From positions 1 to 33,375 of the forward strand of contig CAYOKA010000009.1 in assembly GCA_964404395.1 (NCBI GenBank): a stretch of 33,375 bases of DNA, in the 5' to 3' direction. Under the pieces are notes generated by a model that had not been told where the DNA came from, did no database searches, and saw only the letters and a program-made list of their open reading frames with translations. Made by a program: the position numbers and the translations under genes. This DNA comes from JAAYBT01 sp964404395 (lineage in GTDB: Bacteria; Bacillota; Clostridia; Acetivibrionales; DTU013). Below are positions 8,688 through 15,652 of the stretch, piece after piece. The number at the start of each line of letters is the position of its first letter. The stretch's first letter is position 1.

Positions 8688-9710
8688 TTATTTGCTCCAC
8701 CGTATTAATGCTGATCCCCAGGTAAGTCCTCCGCCAAACCCTACGATCACAAGATTGTCACCTTTCTTTATGCATTTTTTACTATAAGCGTCAGCCATTG
8801 CAACAGGGATAGATGCAGATGACATGTTTCCAAACTTTTTTATGGTAGTGTAGACTTTATCCAACGCAACTCCAAGCCTTTTTGCTGCACTTTCAATAAT
8901 ACGCATGTTTGCCTGATGCGGTATAATATATCTTATATCCTCAAGCTTCACATTAGTATTCTCAATAACCTTTTCCGTTGCCATTGGCATGATTTTAATA
9001 GCAAATTTAAAAACCTCCTGCCCATCTTGCCAGATAGAAACCTTGTTCTTAAAGCTTTCACGTTTTGCCAACTCTTCATCGGGCATATAAAGACAAGGTA
9101 TTGTTATTGTATCTCCAGCACTTCCATCGGAACCTATATAGGTAGATAGTATACCGTAGCCCTTATTAACCTTTCCTAACACAACTGCACCGGCTCCATC
9201 TCCAAATAGAACACAATTTTTTCTATCCTCCCAGTCAATAGCCCTAGTCATGCCTTCACTACTAACAAGAAGCACATGCTTATAATATCCTGTTTGAATA
9301 AACTGCTGCGCAACGGTCATACCATAGATAAAGCCTGAACAAGCTGCCACTAAGTCAAATGCAGCTGCGTTAACCGCTCCGATTTCTTTTTGTATGATGC
9401 AGGATGTATTAGGAGTTAAATAGTCAGGTGTTGATGTGGTTACAAGAACTAGATCAATTTCCTCAGGTGAGATTCCCGAGTCGGTAAGAGCCTGTTTTGC
9501 CGCTTCTACGGCCATACTGTATATCGGAGTGTCTTCCTGTAAAATCCTTCTTTCAGATATGCCCGTTCTTTTTATTATCCATTCATCGGTAGTATCAACC
9601 ATCGCCTCCAGATCAGAATTCGCCAGAATCCTCTCTGGGACGTAGCTTCCTATTCCTAATATACCAACGCTTTCGCGCCTTGTTTCCCTTTTTGTTCTTG
9701 TTTGTGACAT
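8688..9710 (-). CDS. fabH: Beta-ketoacyl-ACP synthase III (FabH)
   Basis: Starts fatty acid synthesis by condensing acyl-CoA with malonyl-ACP. With ATG at 9710 the product has 340 residues. This start is supported by GGAGG at 9720-9724, nine bases upstream; the longer frame to 9755 has no comparable site. The catalytic triad is C124 (VAACSGFIYG), H265 (IPHQANMRI) and N295 (GNMSSAS). The N-terminus carries about 14 extra, very basic residues (MSQTRTKRETRRES) before the conserved VGILGIGSYVPERIL. The first 98 bases overlap the plsX tail in another frame, which is unusual. Confidence 0.94.
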   Translation of the reverse strand: MSQTRTKRETRRESVGILGIGSYVPERILANSDLEAMVDTTDEWIIKRTGISERRILQEDTPIYSMAVEAAKQALTDSGISPEEIDLVLVTTSTPDYLTPNTSCIIQKEIGAVNAAAFDLVAACSGFIYGMTVAQQFIQTGYYKHVLLVSSEGMTRAIDWEDRKNCVLFGDGAGAVVLGKVNKGYGILSTYIGSDGSAGDTITIPCLYMPDEELAKRESFKNKVSIWQDGQEVFKFAIKIMPMATEKVIENTNVKLEDIRYIIPHQANMRIIESAAKRLGVALDKVYTTIKKFGNMSSASIPVAMADAYSKKCIKKGDNLVIVGFGGGLTWGSALIRWSK

Positions 9711-10713
9711 TCGCGCTAACCTCCATCTTTTCCACGCTGTCCTTAATTTGCTCAAATGTTGAACTTTTGGCCAAATTATAGCCCTTTAAAATGACGTTTT
9801 TAATGGCTTTAGCATTCGAATTACCATGGCTCTTCACAACAATGCCATTTACACCGAGTATGGGCGCTCCCCCGTCCTCTGATGGATCTATCATTTTCTT
9901 AAAGGCTTTCATATCCTTCATTAAAAAAACCGTGGACAATTTCGAAAATATATTCTTTGTAAACATTCCCTTTATTACGCCGGTGAAAAACGAACCTGTA
10001 CCTTCAAGGAATTTTAAAACCACATTCCCGACATAACCGTCGCAAACTGCTACATCAACTTTACCAAGCGGAATGTCCTTTCCTTCAATATTTCCTACAA
10101 AATTTAAGTCCATTTCCTTGAGCAAATTGTAAGCTTGCCTTAATATCTCAGTACCCTTTTTAGCTTCAGTGCCCATATTAACCAAGCCTATTTTAGGATT
10201 CTTTTTATTGTACAACCCTTTGATATATAAAGATCCAAACAAAGCAAATTGTGAATAATTTACTGGTTTACAGGTAGTATTAAGACCTGCGTCTATCAAA
10301 AGGCATTTCCCTGCTCTTGTCGGAATCATTGCGCCTAAAGCCGGTCTATCAACACCCTTTAGCCTGCCAAGTATTAAAAGCGCGCCTGTCAGGAGAGCAC
10401 CGGTATTGCCGGCTGATACAAACAAATCGCCTTTCTTCTCCTTTAACATATTAAACCCAACAACCATTGAAGAATTCTTTTTCTTCCTTATCGCACGAGT
10501 AGGCACATCTTCATTCGTTATTATCTCTTTCGAGTGTATTACTTCAAGCCTCTCACTTTTATAGCCCCTCGAACGAAGTATTTTATTGATCTGGTCAGCG
10601 TCGCCAATCAAAGAAATACTAAAGCCATCATGTGCCTTTATGGCATCAATGCTACCGTTTACAATAGCCCTAGGAGCATTGTCGCCACCCATTGCATCTA
10701 CTAATATCTTCAA
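9613..10713 (-). CDS. plsX: Phosphate acyltransferase PlsX
   Basis: Makes acyl-phosphate from acyl-ACP, the donor for PlsY in phospholipid synthesis. The product has 366 residues, about 30 more than usual for the family. It starts at TTG 10713 with AGGAG upstream, reading MKILVDAMGGDNAP, the family hallmark. The body (SAGNTGALLTGALL, GAPILGVNG, VKSHGNSNAKAIKN) is intact. After the usual end near VEKMEV it continues with a lysine- and arginine-rich tail (KNKKGNKARKRWYIRNRK) that overlaps fabH by 98 bases. The tail may be a late read-through extension rather than a functional domain. It lies between fapR and fabH, the standard FapR-regulon order. Confidence 0.95.
   Translation of the reverse strand: MKILVDAMGGDNAPRAIVNGSIDAIKAHDGFSISLIGDADQINKILRSRGYKSERLEVIHSKEIITNEDVPTRAIRKKKNSSMVVGFNMLKEKKGDLFVSAGNTGALLTGALLILGRLKGVDRPALGAMIPTRAGKCLLIDAGLNTTCKPVNYSQFALFGSLYIKGLYNKKNPKIGLVNMGTEAKKGTEILRQAYNLLKEMDLNFVGNIEGKDIPLGKVDVAVCDGYVGNVVLKFLEGTGSFFTGVIKGMFTKNIFSKLSTVFLMKDMKAFKKMIDPSEDGGAPILGVNGIVVKSHGNSNAKAIKNVILKGYNLAKSSTFEQIKDSVEKMEVSANVTNKNKKGNKARKRWYIRNRKLRPREDSGEF
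9720..9724 (-). promoter_or_regulatory. Ribosome binding site that fixes the fabH start inside plsX
   Basis: GGAGG on the minus strand lies nine bases before ATG 9710. It is inside the plsX coding region (the EV codons of KMEV), so fabH translation begins while plsX is still being read. Confidence 0.75.
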
Positions 10714-10809
10714 AATTTTTCACTCCTGTATCTGTACTTGTATATGTGTCTAAATAAAAACTGTCGGCTTAACAGTAAATTTGTGTATACTTATAAAATA
10801 CTATTTTCT

Positions 10810-11376
10810 CTACTGTTTTTCAAGTGATACAAGAATGAATTTGCCTCTAAACGCCTCCGCCTGCTTTACATAAATTTTTACCCATACAATATTGTTGGTT
10901 CCCCTAACCTTTTTGACCTCCGCTTTCGCAATAAGCTTGCATCCGGCATATACAGGCGTTTTATACTTGATATTTGCAACACCGACTAATGCAACATGGG
11001 CATCAATAACTGCAATAGCCAGCGATTCAGCAAGTGAGTAAATGAAATGCCCTCTTACAATTTTTGAACTTTCAAATACCATGGTCTCATCAGTTTCCAA
11101 TAAAGATACGCCGTTTTCTCCCAGATGTATGTCAATCAATTCCCCGATTATTTCTTTGCTTTGGAGAGACTTAACTTTACTATAGTTATTCTCAGCGACA
11201 TTCCTTATTCTTTCCCTCAGCTCAGGAATCCCCATCTCAAGTCTATCCAAACGTATGGTTGGCACACTTACGGAAAACAACTCCGCCAGCTCTTCGTCTG
11301 TCAAAAAGGGATCCGCTTTTATTCTCTCAGATAATATTCGCTGCCTTTCTTTTTTTATAAGGGATGACCTGCCCAT
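10810..11376 (-). CDS. fapR: Fatty acid and phospholipid biosynthesis repressor FapR
   Basis: DeoR-like helix-turn-helix repressor fused to a hot-dog thioesterase-like domain that senses malonyl-CoA. The product has 188 residues, normal for FapR. The helix-turn-helix is at about 27-46 (LTDEELAELFSVSVPTIRLD), a linker helix follows, and the hot-dog domain starts near residue 77. It includes VRGHFIYSLAESLAIAVI and ALVGVANIKYKTPVYAG, both typical of FapR. It heads the plsX-fabH-fabD-fabG cluster, and a matching operator lies in its own promoter, so autoregulation is likely. Confidence 0.95.
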   Translation of the reverse strand: MGRSSLIKKERQRILSERIKADPFLTDEELAELFSVSVPTIRLDRLEMGIPELRERIRNVAENNYSKVKSLQSKEIIGELIDIHLGENGVSLLETDETMVFESSKIVRGHFIYSLAESLAIAVIDAHVALVGVANIKYKTPVYAGCKLIAKAEVKKVRGTNNIVWVKIYVKQAEAFRGKFILVSLEKQ

Positions 11377-11414
11377 ATTGTCTACACCGCCTATATCCGC
11401 TTCTAATGCTATAA

Positions 11415-11444
11415 TTATTACCTGGTACTACGTCCTGATATCAA
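11415..11444 (-). promoter_or_regulatory. fapR operon promoter with FapR operator between the -35 and -10 boxes
   Basis: On the minus strand, TTGATA (11444-11439) and TAATAA (11420-11415) are separated by 18 bases. The spacer carries CGTAGTACCAGG, read on the plus strand as ATTACCTGGTACTACG with the palindromic core TACCTGGTA at 11419-11427. This resembles the FapR box as I know it from Bacillota. Binding would block RNA polymerase directly. The assignment is by motif recall and by its position before fapR. Confidence 0.75.
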
Positions 11445-11475
11445 GAGTATAATACATATTATGAAATGATGCAAC

Positions 11476-11489
11476 TATTTCCGGAAATA
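11476..11489. promoter_or_regulatory. Perfect 14-base palindrome upstream of the fapR promoter
   Basis: TATTTCCGGAAATA is fully self-complementary and lies about 32 bases upstream of the fapR -35 box, a usual place for an activator or repressor site. I do not recognise the cognate protein. Confidence 0.4.
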
Positions 11490-11544
11490 TTTTTTAAACC
11501 CGCATATACTGAGGCACGGATGCTGAATCATATGCAGGTTGCAG

Positions 11545-11577
11545 GGGCGAGCAGCAAGCATAGCTTGCGACCAGCCC
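11545..11577. repeat. Symmetric stem-loop in the pgsA-fapR spacer
   Basis: GGGC (11545-11548) pairs with GCCC (11574-11577), and GCAAGC (11554-11559) with GCTTGC (11563-11568) around a 3-base loop. A 5x5 internal loop separates the two stems. No U run follows on either strand, so it is not an ordinary terminator. Confidence 0.5.
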
Positions 11578-11607
11578 GCCCGCATAGAAGCGAGCCAAAT
11601 TCAATAC

Positions 11608-11652
11608 AGCCTATCGGTGACGTAACGGCTGGATACATCTGTATCCCCATGC
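11608..11652 (+). repeat. Palindromic dispersed repeat, copy 1
   Basis: About 45 bases align with 23310-23354, sharing AGCCT, GACG.AACGGCT and TCTGTATCCC.ATGC with few gaps. This copy contains two internal hairpins: AGCC/GGCT, and GGATACA/TGTATCC around two bases. Both copies are intergenic. Confidence 0.65.
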
Positions 11653-11780
11653 CTGTTAAGCATAAAGAAAATCCAGTTAACAACTTTTTGCGGTCATCCA
11701 CTGGATAAATAAGTCAATACTTTATTTTACTTGGACCCCACCTCAACAATTGACATAGAGCCTCTCCTGTTTACGGAGTT

Positions 11781-12398
11781 TCAGATTTCCGTGTTTATTA
11801 CATCCTTATTCTTCTTAAAATAATCGAATAAAGAAATTATCGTTATTATTACTGCTACAAGCATTGCATATTCATCGAGCTTAAAGTCCGTAAACAAACT
11901 GATCGGAAAATTATCCAAAAGTGTTGCAACAATTGCAACGACCTGTAGTACGGTTTTCAGCTTACCCAGCTTGCTGGCTGCTATGACAATCCCATCCCCT
12001 GCCGCCACCAGTCTTAAACCTGTCACGATGAATTCTCTTGAAATGATAAGCATGGCAGCCCAGGAGTTGATATCCCCATTTTGCACAAGCGTAATCAATG
12101 CTGCTGTAACAAGGAGTTTATCGGCTATTGGATCCAAAAACTTACCAAATCGTGTCACAAGCTTCCGTTTTCTGGCGATATGTCCGTCTACCGCATCTGT
12201 GGCAGAAGCAATAATAAAAATGCCTGCCGCGATATATCTGCCATATGTCGAAATAAACTGATTGAATGTAATCATCTGAGGTTGCATAAATCCCAGAATA
12301 CCTGCATTGACTAAAATATCAGGTATTGGTAAGGCAAAAATCATAAAAATCGGCACCACCAGTATTCTGGAAAACGTAATTTTGTTAGGAAGATTCAT
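11781..12398 (-). CDS. pgsA: CDP-diacylglycerol-glycerol-3-phosphate 3-phosphatidyltransferase
   Basis: Integral membrane enzyme making phosphatidylglycerol phosphate, the committed step to anionic phospholipids. The product has 205 residues with several hydrophobic segments. The CDP-alcohol phosphotransferase motif is complete: D68, D71-G72, A75-R76, G85, D89 and D93. The start at ATG 12398 overlaps the 3' end of rimO by 14 bases, so translation is probably coupled. It is the last gene of the cinA-murJ-recA-recX-rimO-pgsA run; a structured spacer follows. Confidence 0.93.
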   Translation of the reverse strand: MNLPNKITFSRILVVPIFMIFALPIPDILVNAGILGFMQPQMITFNQFISTYGRYIAAGIFIIASATDAVDGHIARKRKLVTRFGKFLDPIADKLLVTAALITLVQNGDINSWAAMLIISREFIVTGLRLVAAGDGIVIAASKLGKLKTVLQVVAIVATLLDNFPISLFTDFKLDEYAMLVAVIITIISLFDYFKKNKDVINTEI

Positions 12399-13722
12399 GT
12401 TTTACTTCTCCTGTCAGATCATATTCTCCACAGTCAAGTATCTTAACATTTACCATTTGGTTGCCCTCAAGGGGCTCAGTACTGGTAAAATACAGCAAAC
12501 CATCGATGTCCGGTGACTCAGCATAGCTTCTGCCATAATAAAAAATGCCATCCTCTGATACACCCTCAACCATCACCTTATATGTTTTACCCAAGCGATT
12601 TGAATTCAGTTCCGCAGAAATTTGGCTCTGAACTCTCATAAGCTTTTCATACCTGGATCGCTTTACGCCGGCTTTAACCTGTTGCTGCATCCTTGACGCG
12701 GACGTACCTTCTTCTTTAGAATACATAAATACACCAAGCCTGTCAAACCTGTATTTTTCTATGAAATCAGATAGAATTTTGAAATCTGCCTCTGTTTCAC
12801 CGGGAAATCCTACAATTATCGTCGTTCTTATGATAATGCCGGGTACTGCGCTACGAAGCTTTTCTAACAGTTTACTGATATCAGAGCTTCTCCCTCTTCT
12901 CCCCATAGCTTTTAATATGGAATCACTTGCATGCTGTATGGGGATATCAAGGTATTTACATATCTTTTCGTTTTGCGCGATCTCCTCTATCAGTTCATCA
13001 TCAATCTCCTCCGGATAGCAGTAGAGCAGACGGATCCATTGAATTCCATCCAGCCGGCTCAGCCTTCTAAGCAATTCCACAAGCATCCTTTTACCATAAT
13101 TGTCCGTTCCATACCTTGTCGTATCCTGCGCCACTAGAATTATTTCCTTGACCCCGGATGCGACTAGCTTCTTTGCCTCATTTATGATTGAATCCATTTT
13201 TCTACTTCTAAATGAGCCCCTCAGCAAAGGTATAACACAATAGGTACAGCAGTTATCGCAACCCTCGGCAATTTTAATATATGCATATCCATTCCCGGTT
13301 GAAACTACACGTTCACCGTCAAGATAAGAAGTGTCATTCAAATCACCGTATATGGATACACGCTTCCCGGCATATGCTTCCCTGAGAACCGATGTAATGG
13401 CCCCATAGCTACCCGTCCCTAAAACTGCATCAACCTCAGGCACTTCATCAAATATCATGTCCCTGTATCTTTCTGCGAGACACCCTGTTACAATCAGCAT
13501 CTCACAGTTTGTATTTTTCAGAGCCGCCATTTCAATAATCGTATTGATGGATTCTTGCTTAGCACTATCTATAAAACCGCAGGTGTTTACTATTATAATC
13601 TGGGCATCACTTCTATCCTGAACAAATTCATATCCCTCATCTCTCAGTTTCCCAAGCATAATTTCGCTATCAACGAGATTTTTCGGGCAACCCAAAGATA
13701 CTAATCCAATTTTTTTACCCAA
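12385..13722 (-). CDS. rimO: Ribosomal protein S12 methylthiotransferase RimO
   Basis: Radical-SAM enzyme that adds a methylthio group to an aspartate of ribosomal protein S12. With TTG at 13722 the product has 445 residues and starts MGKKIGLVSLGCPKN. This start is preferred over the TTG at 13740 because GGAGGAG at 13732-13738 lies nine bases before it. The N-terminal UPF0004 domain has its three cluster cysteines C12, C48 and C81. The radical-SAM cluster is C155, C159 and C162 (EGCDNCCTYC), and a TRAM domain forms the last 65 or so residues. SLGCPKNLVDSE separates it from MiaB. It overlaps pgsA and sits 26 bases after recX. Confidence 0.94.
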   Translation of the reverse strand: MGKKIGLVSLGCPKNLVDSEIMLGKLRDEGYEFVQDRSDAQIIIVNTCGFIDSAKQESINTIIEMAALKNTNCEMLIVTGCLAERYRDMIFDEVPEVDAVLGTGSYGAITSVLREAYAGKRVSIYGDLNDTSYLDGERVVSTGNGYAYIKIAEGCDNCCTYCVIPLLRGSFRSRKMDSIINEAKKLVASGVKEIILVAQDTTRYGTDNYGKRMLVELLRRLSRLDGIQWIRLLYCYPEEIDDELIEEIAQNEKICKYLDIPIQHASDSILKAMGRRGRSSDISKLLEKLRSAVPGIIIRTTIIVGFPGETEADFKILSDFIEKYRFDRLGVFMYSKEEGTSASRMQQQVKAGVKRSRYEKLMRVQSQISAELNSNRLGKTYKVMVEGVSEDGIFYYGRSYAESPDIDGLLYFTSTEPLEGNQMVNVKILDCGEYDLTGEVKHESS

Positions 13723-13731
13723 CGGATGCAA

Positions 13732-13738
13732 CTCCTCC
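13732..13738 (-). promoter_or_regulatory. Ribosome binding site that fixes the TTG start of rimO
   Basis: GGAGGAG on the minus strand is nine bases before TTG 13722. The longer frame beginning at 13740 would translate this site as its second and third codons. Confidence 0.75.
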
Positions 13739-13748
13739 AATTCATATG

Positions 13749-14420
13749 CTAATCCTCATTATCATCTGCACCAAGCATATAAGGCTCCCCATCTTTGTCC
13801 TCATCCATATCATATGACAAACTGCGTAAGGCTTCTTTTATAGTACTTACTGAAAAGCCTCTGTGCATCAGAAACCTATACACCTTTATCCGCACTTTTT
13901 CATCACTTAAATCATATTTGCCAAATTTCCTTTTCAGTAAACCTTCTGCCACAACGCTGTCTTCAACCTTCCAATCATCGAGCACTTCATCTATAATATC
14001 TTCGTGAACACCTCTGACTAGAAGCTCTCTTTTCATCATTCTCTTTGATAATGGCTTAAGCTTGCTTCTGTCAAATACATATTTCTGTGCATATAGCTTG
14101 TTATTAATGTACCCTATGGCCTTCAACTCACTGATAACCTTATCGACACATTCCGGTTCGTAGCCTTCACCGTGTAGCTTTTTCCAAACCTCCTGCTCGG
14201 TGCGCAACCTCAAGGAAAGGTATCGCACTGCCTTTGCCTTTGCCTCATGAAAGTTCAAGGTGTTTTTTATATAATCAACCTTCTCCTCTGAGAGCTCAGA
14301 TTCTTCATATAAATTCAGCGTTAAGTAATCTTCCTCTGAGATGGTGAATGCAAATTTCCCATCGATATACACAGATAGCCTGCTATTTTTTTTGTTCTTC
14401 TCTATCGAAGTGATCTGCAA
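13749..14420 (-). CDS. recX: Regulatory protein RecX
   Basis: Small helical modulator of RecA filaments. The frame is open from GTG 14462 (237 residues), but TTG 14420 has AGGAGA ten bases upstream and gives 223 residues beginning MQITSIEKNKKNSRLSVYIDGKFAF, closer to homologues. Three RecX-type three-helix repeats are visible, including ARYLSLRLRTEQEVWKKL-like and AIGYINNKLYAQKYV segments. The C-terminal 20 residues are acidic. It lies directly after recA, the usual arrangement. The exact start is uncertain; the family is clear. Confidence 0.9.
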   Translation of the reverse strand: MQITSIEKNKKNSRLSVYIDGKFAFTISEEDYLTLNLYEESELSEEKVDYIKNTLNFHEAKAKAVRYLSLRLRTEQEVWKKLHGEGYEPECVDKVISELKAIGYINNKLYAQKYVFDRSKLKPLSKRMMKRELLVRGVHEDIIDEVLDDWKVEDSVVAEGLLKRKFGKYDLSDEKVRIKVYRFLMHRGFSVSTIKEALRSLSYDMDEDKDGEPYMLGADDNED

Positions 14421-14430
14421 CCTTTCACCA

Positions 14431-14436
14431 TCTCCT
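14431..14436 (-). promoter_or_regulatory. Ribosome binding site supporting the TTG start of recX
   Basis: AGGAGA on the minus strand lies ten bases before TTG 14420. The alternative GTG at 14462 has no purine-rich site in front of it. Confidence 0.5.
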
Positions 14437-14511
14437 AATTGTTCATATTTATATTCTACCACTGCATGTCAAATAACGCCCATTAGATACATTATGTTGA
14501 TACATCTGACA

Positions 14512-15555
14512 CTATTTGGGTTGTTCTTCCTTGTCACCTTTTTTATCTTCATTTTCCGTTTGCTGTGAAATGGTCTCACTATAATGCTCCCGTATCTTGT
14601 TCTCGACATCGTTTTGTATATCCAAGTTATCCATTAGGAACTGCTTTGCATTTTCTCTCCCCTGCCCGATTCGCTGATCGTTATAAGAAAACCAGGAGCC
14701 GCTTTTATTAATAATATCCAGATCTACAGCTGCATCCAGAATGCTACCCTCTTTTGAAATCCCTTTTCCATAAATAATGTCAAATTCAGCAATCCTAAAG
14801 GGAGGAGCAATTTTATTCTTCACAACCTTGACCCTGGTTCTGTTGCCGATAATGTCTGTGCCCTGCTTGATGGATTCTATCCTGCGCACATCAAGTCTTA
14901 CCGTGGAATAGAACTTCAGTGCTCTTCCGCCCGGTGTCGTTTCCGGATTGCCAAAGATAATGCCGACCTTTTCTCTTAACTGATTGATAAATATCGCGGT
15001 GGTATGGGACTTACTGATGACTCCCGAAAGCTTTCGCAGTGCCTGAGACATCAACCTTGCCTGAAGTCCCATGTGGGAATCTCCCATCTCGCCGTCTATT
15101 TCGGCTTTTGGAACGAGGGCTGCTACGGAGTCGATGACAATAACATCAATCGCACCGCTGCGTACAAGTGCCTCTGCTATTTCAAGAGCCTGCTCTCCGG
15201 TATCCGGCTGCGAAACGATCAAGTTATCAATATCAACGCCGAGGTTTTTGGCATAGGCCGGATCGAGGGAATGCTCTGCATCAATAAATGCAGCATCGCC
15301 GCCTGCTTTTTGCGCTTCAGCCACTATATGCAGTGCTACTGTGGTCTTACCAGAAGACTCCGGTCCAAAAATCTCAGTAACCCTTCCTCTGGGCACACCA
15401 CCCACACCTAGTGCAATATCAAGGCCAATCGATCCTGTCTTGATTACCTCCACATTCATGTGGGCGTTTTCACCCAGACGCATAACTGCACCTTTCCCAA
15501 ATTGCTTTTCTATCTGTCCCATTGCCATTTCCAACGCTTTTTTCTTTTCTAGCAT
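14512..15555 (-). CDS. recA: Recombinase RecA
   Basis: ATP-dependent strand-exchange protein and LexA co-protease, central to recombination and SOS. The product has 347 residues. Walker A GPESSGKT is at 64-71, the catalytic glutamate is E94 in IDAEH, and Walker B VIVIDSVAALVP and the FINQLREKVG L2-region motif follow. The C-terminal tail is charged, ending EDKKGDKEEQPK. The ATG at 15555 has AAGGAGG ten bases upstream. A consensus promoter with a LexA box precedes it, so it is regulated separately from murJ. No intein or insertion is present. Confidence 0.98.
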   Translation of the reverse strand: MLEKKKALEMAMGQIEKQFGKGAVMRLGENAHMNVEVIKTGSIGLDIALGVGGVPRGRVTEIFGPESSGKTTVALHIVAEAQKAGGDAAFIDAEHSLDPAYAKNLGVDIDNLIVSQPDTGEQALEIAEALVRSGAIDVIVIDSVAALVPKAEIDGEMGDSHMGLQARLMSQALRKLSGVISKSHTTAIFINQLREKVGIIFGNPETTPGGRALKFYSTVRLDVRRIESIKQGTDIIGNRTRVKVVKNKIAPPFRIAEFDIIYGKGISKEGSILDAAVDLDIINKSGSWFSYNDQRIGQGRENAKQFLMDNLDIQNDVENKIREHYSETISQQTENEDKKGDKEEQPK

Positions 15556-15585
15556 TACACGAAGACCTCCTTATCGGTAAATTAA

Positions 15586-15599
15586 CGAACATCTGTTCT
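15586..15599 (-). promoter_or_regulatory. LexA (SOS) box at recA
   Basis: CGAACATCTGTTCT is close to the Gram-positive LexA consensus CGAAC-N4-GTTCG. It lies just downstream of the recA -10 box, over the likely transcription start, where LexA would block initiation. Confidence 0.88.
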
Positions 15600-15605
15600 G
15601 GATAA

Positions 15606-15634
15606 ATTATATATCATTTCTAGAAAACAGTCAA
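15606..15634 (-). promoter_or_regulatory. recA promoter
   Basis: On the minus strand, TTGACT (15634-15629), a 17-base spacer and TATAAT (15611-15606) form a near-perfect sigma-A promoter. It lies in the 97-base gap between murJ and recA and is followed by the LexA box. Confidence 0.85.
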
Positions 15635-15652
15635 CAACAATTTCCCATATTA

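Larger units (their letters stand above)
11445..11780. other. Gene-free, hairpin-rich spacer between pgsA and the fapR promoter
   Basis: I see no credible gene here. The stretch holds a 14-base palindrome (11476-11489), a 33-base stem-loop (11545-11577), a repeat copy (11608-11652), an ATGC/GCAT stem (11649-11663) and ATCCAGT/ACTGGAT arms (11671-11677 and 11698-11704, loop 20 bases). An 80-residue plus-strand frame across it lacks a ribosome binding site and is probably chance. One or more of these elements may end the pgsA transcript. Confidence 0.6.

Noticed and set aside
11466..11708. 80-residue plus-strand frame in the pgsA-fapR spacer
   Set aside because: No ribosome binding site, and it runs across several hairpins and a repeat copy; composition looks random.
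14440..14472. TTGACA with TAAATA 17 bases later on the minus strand before recX
   Set aside because: The start site it predicts would leave almost no leader before the preferred recX ribosome binding site, so it is more likely chance or would need the longer GTG start.
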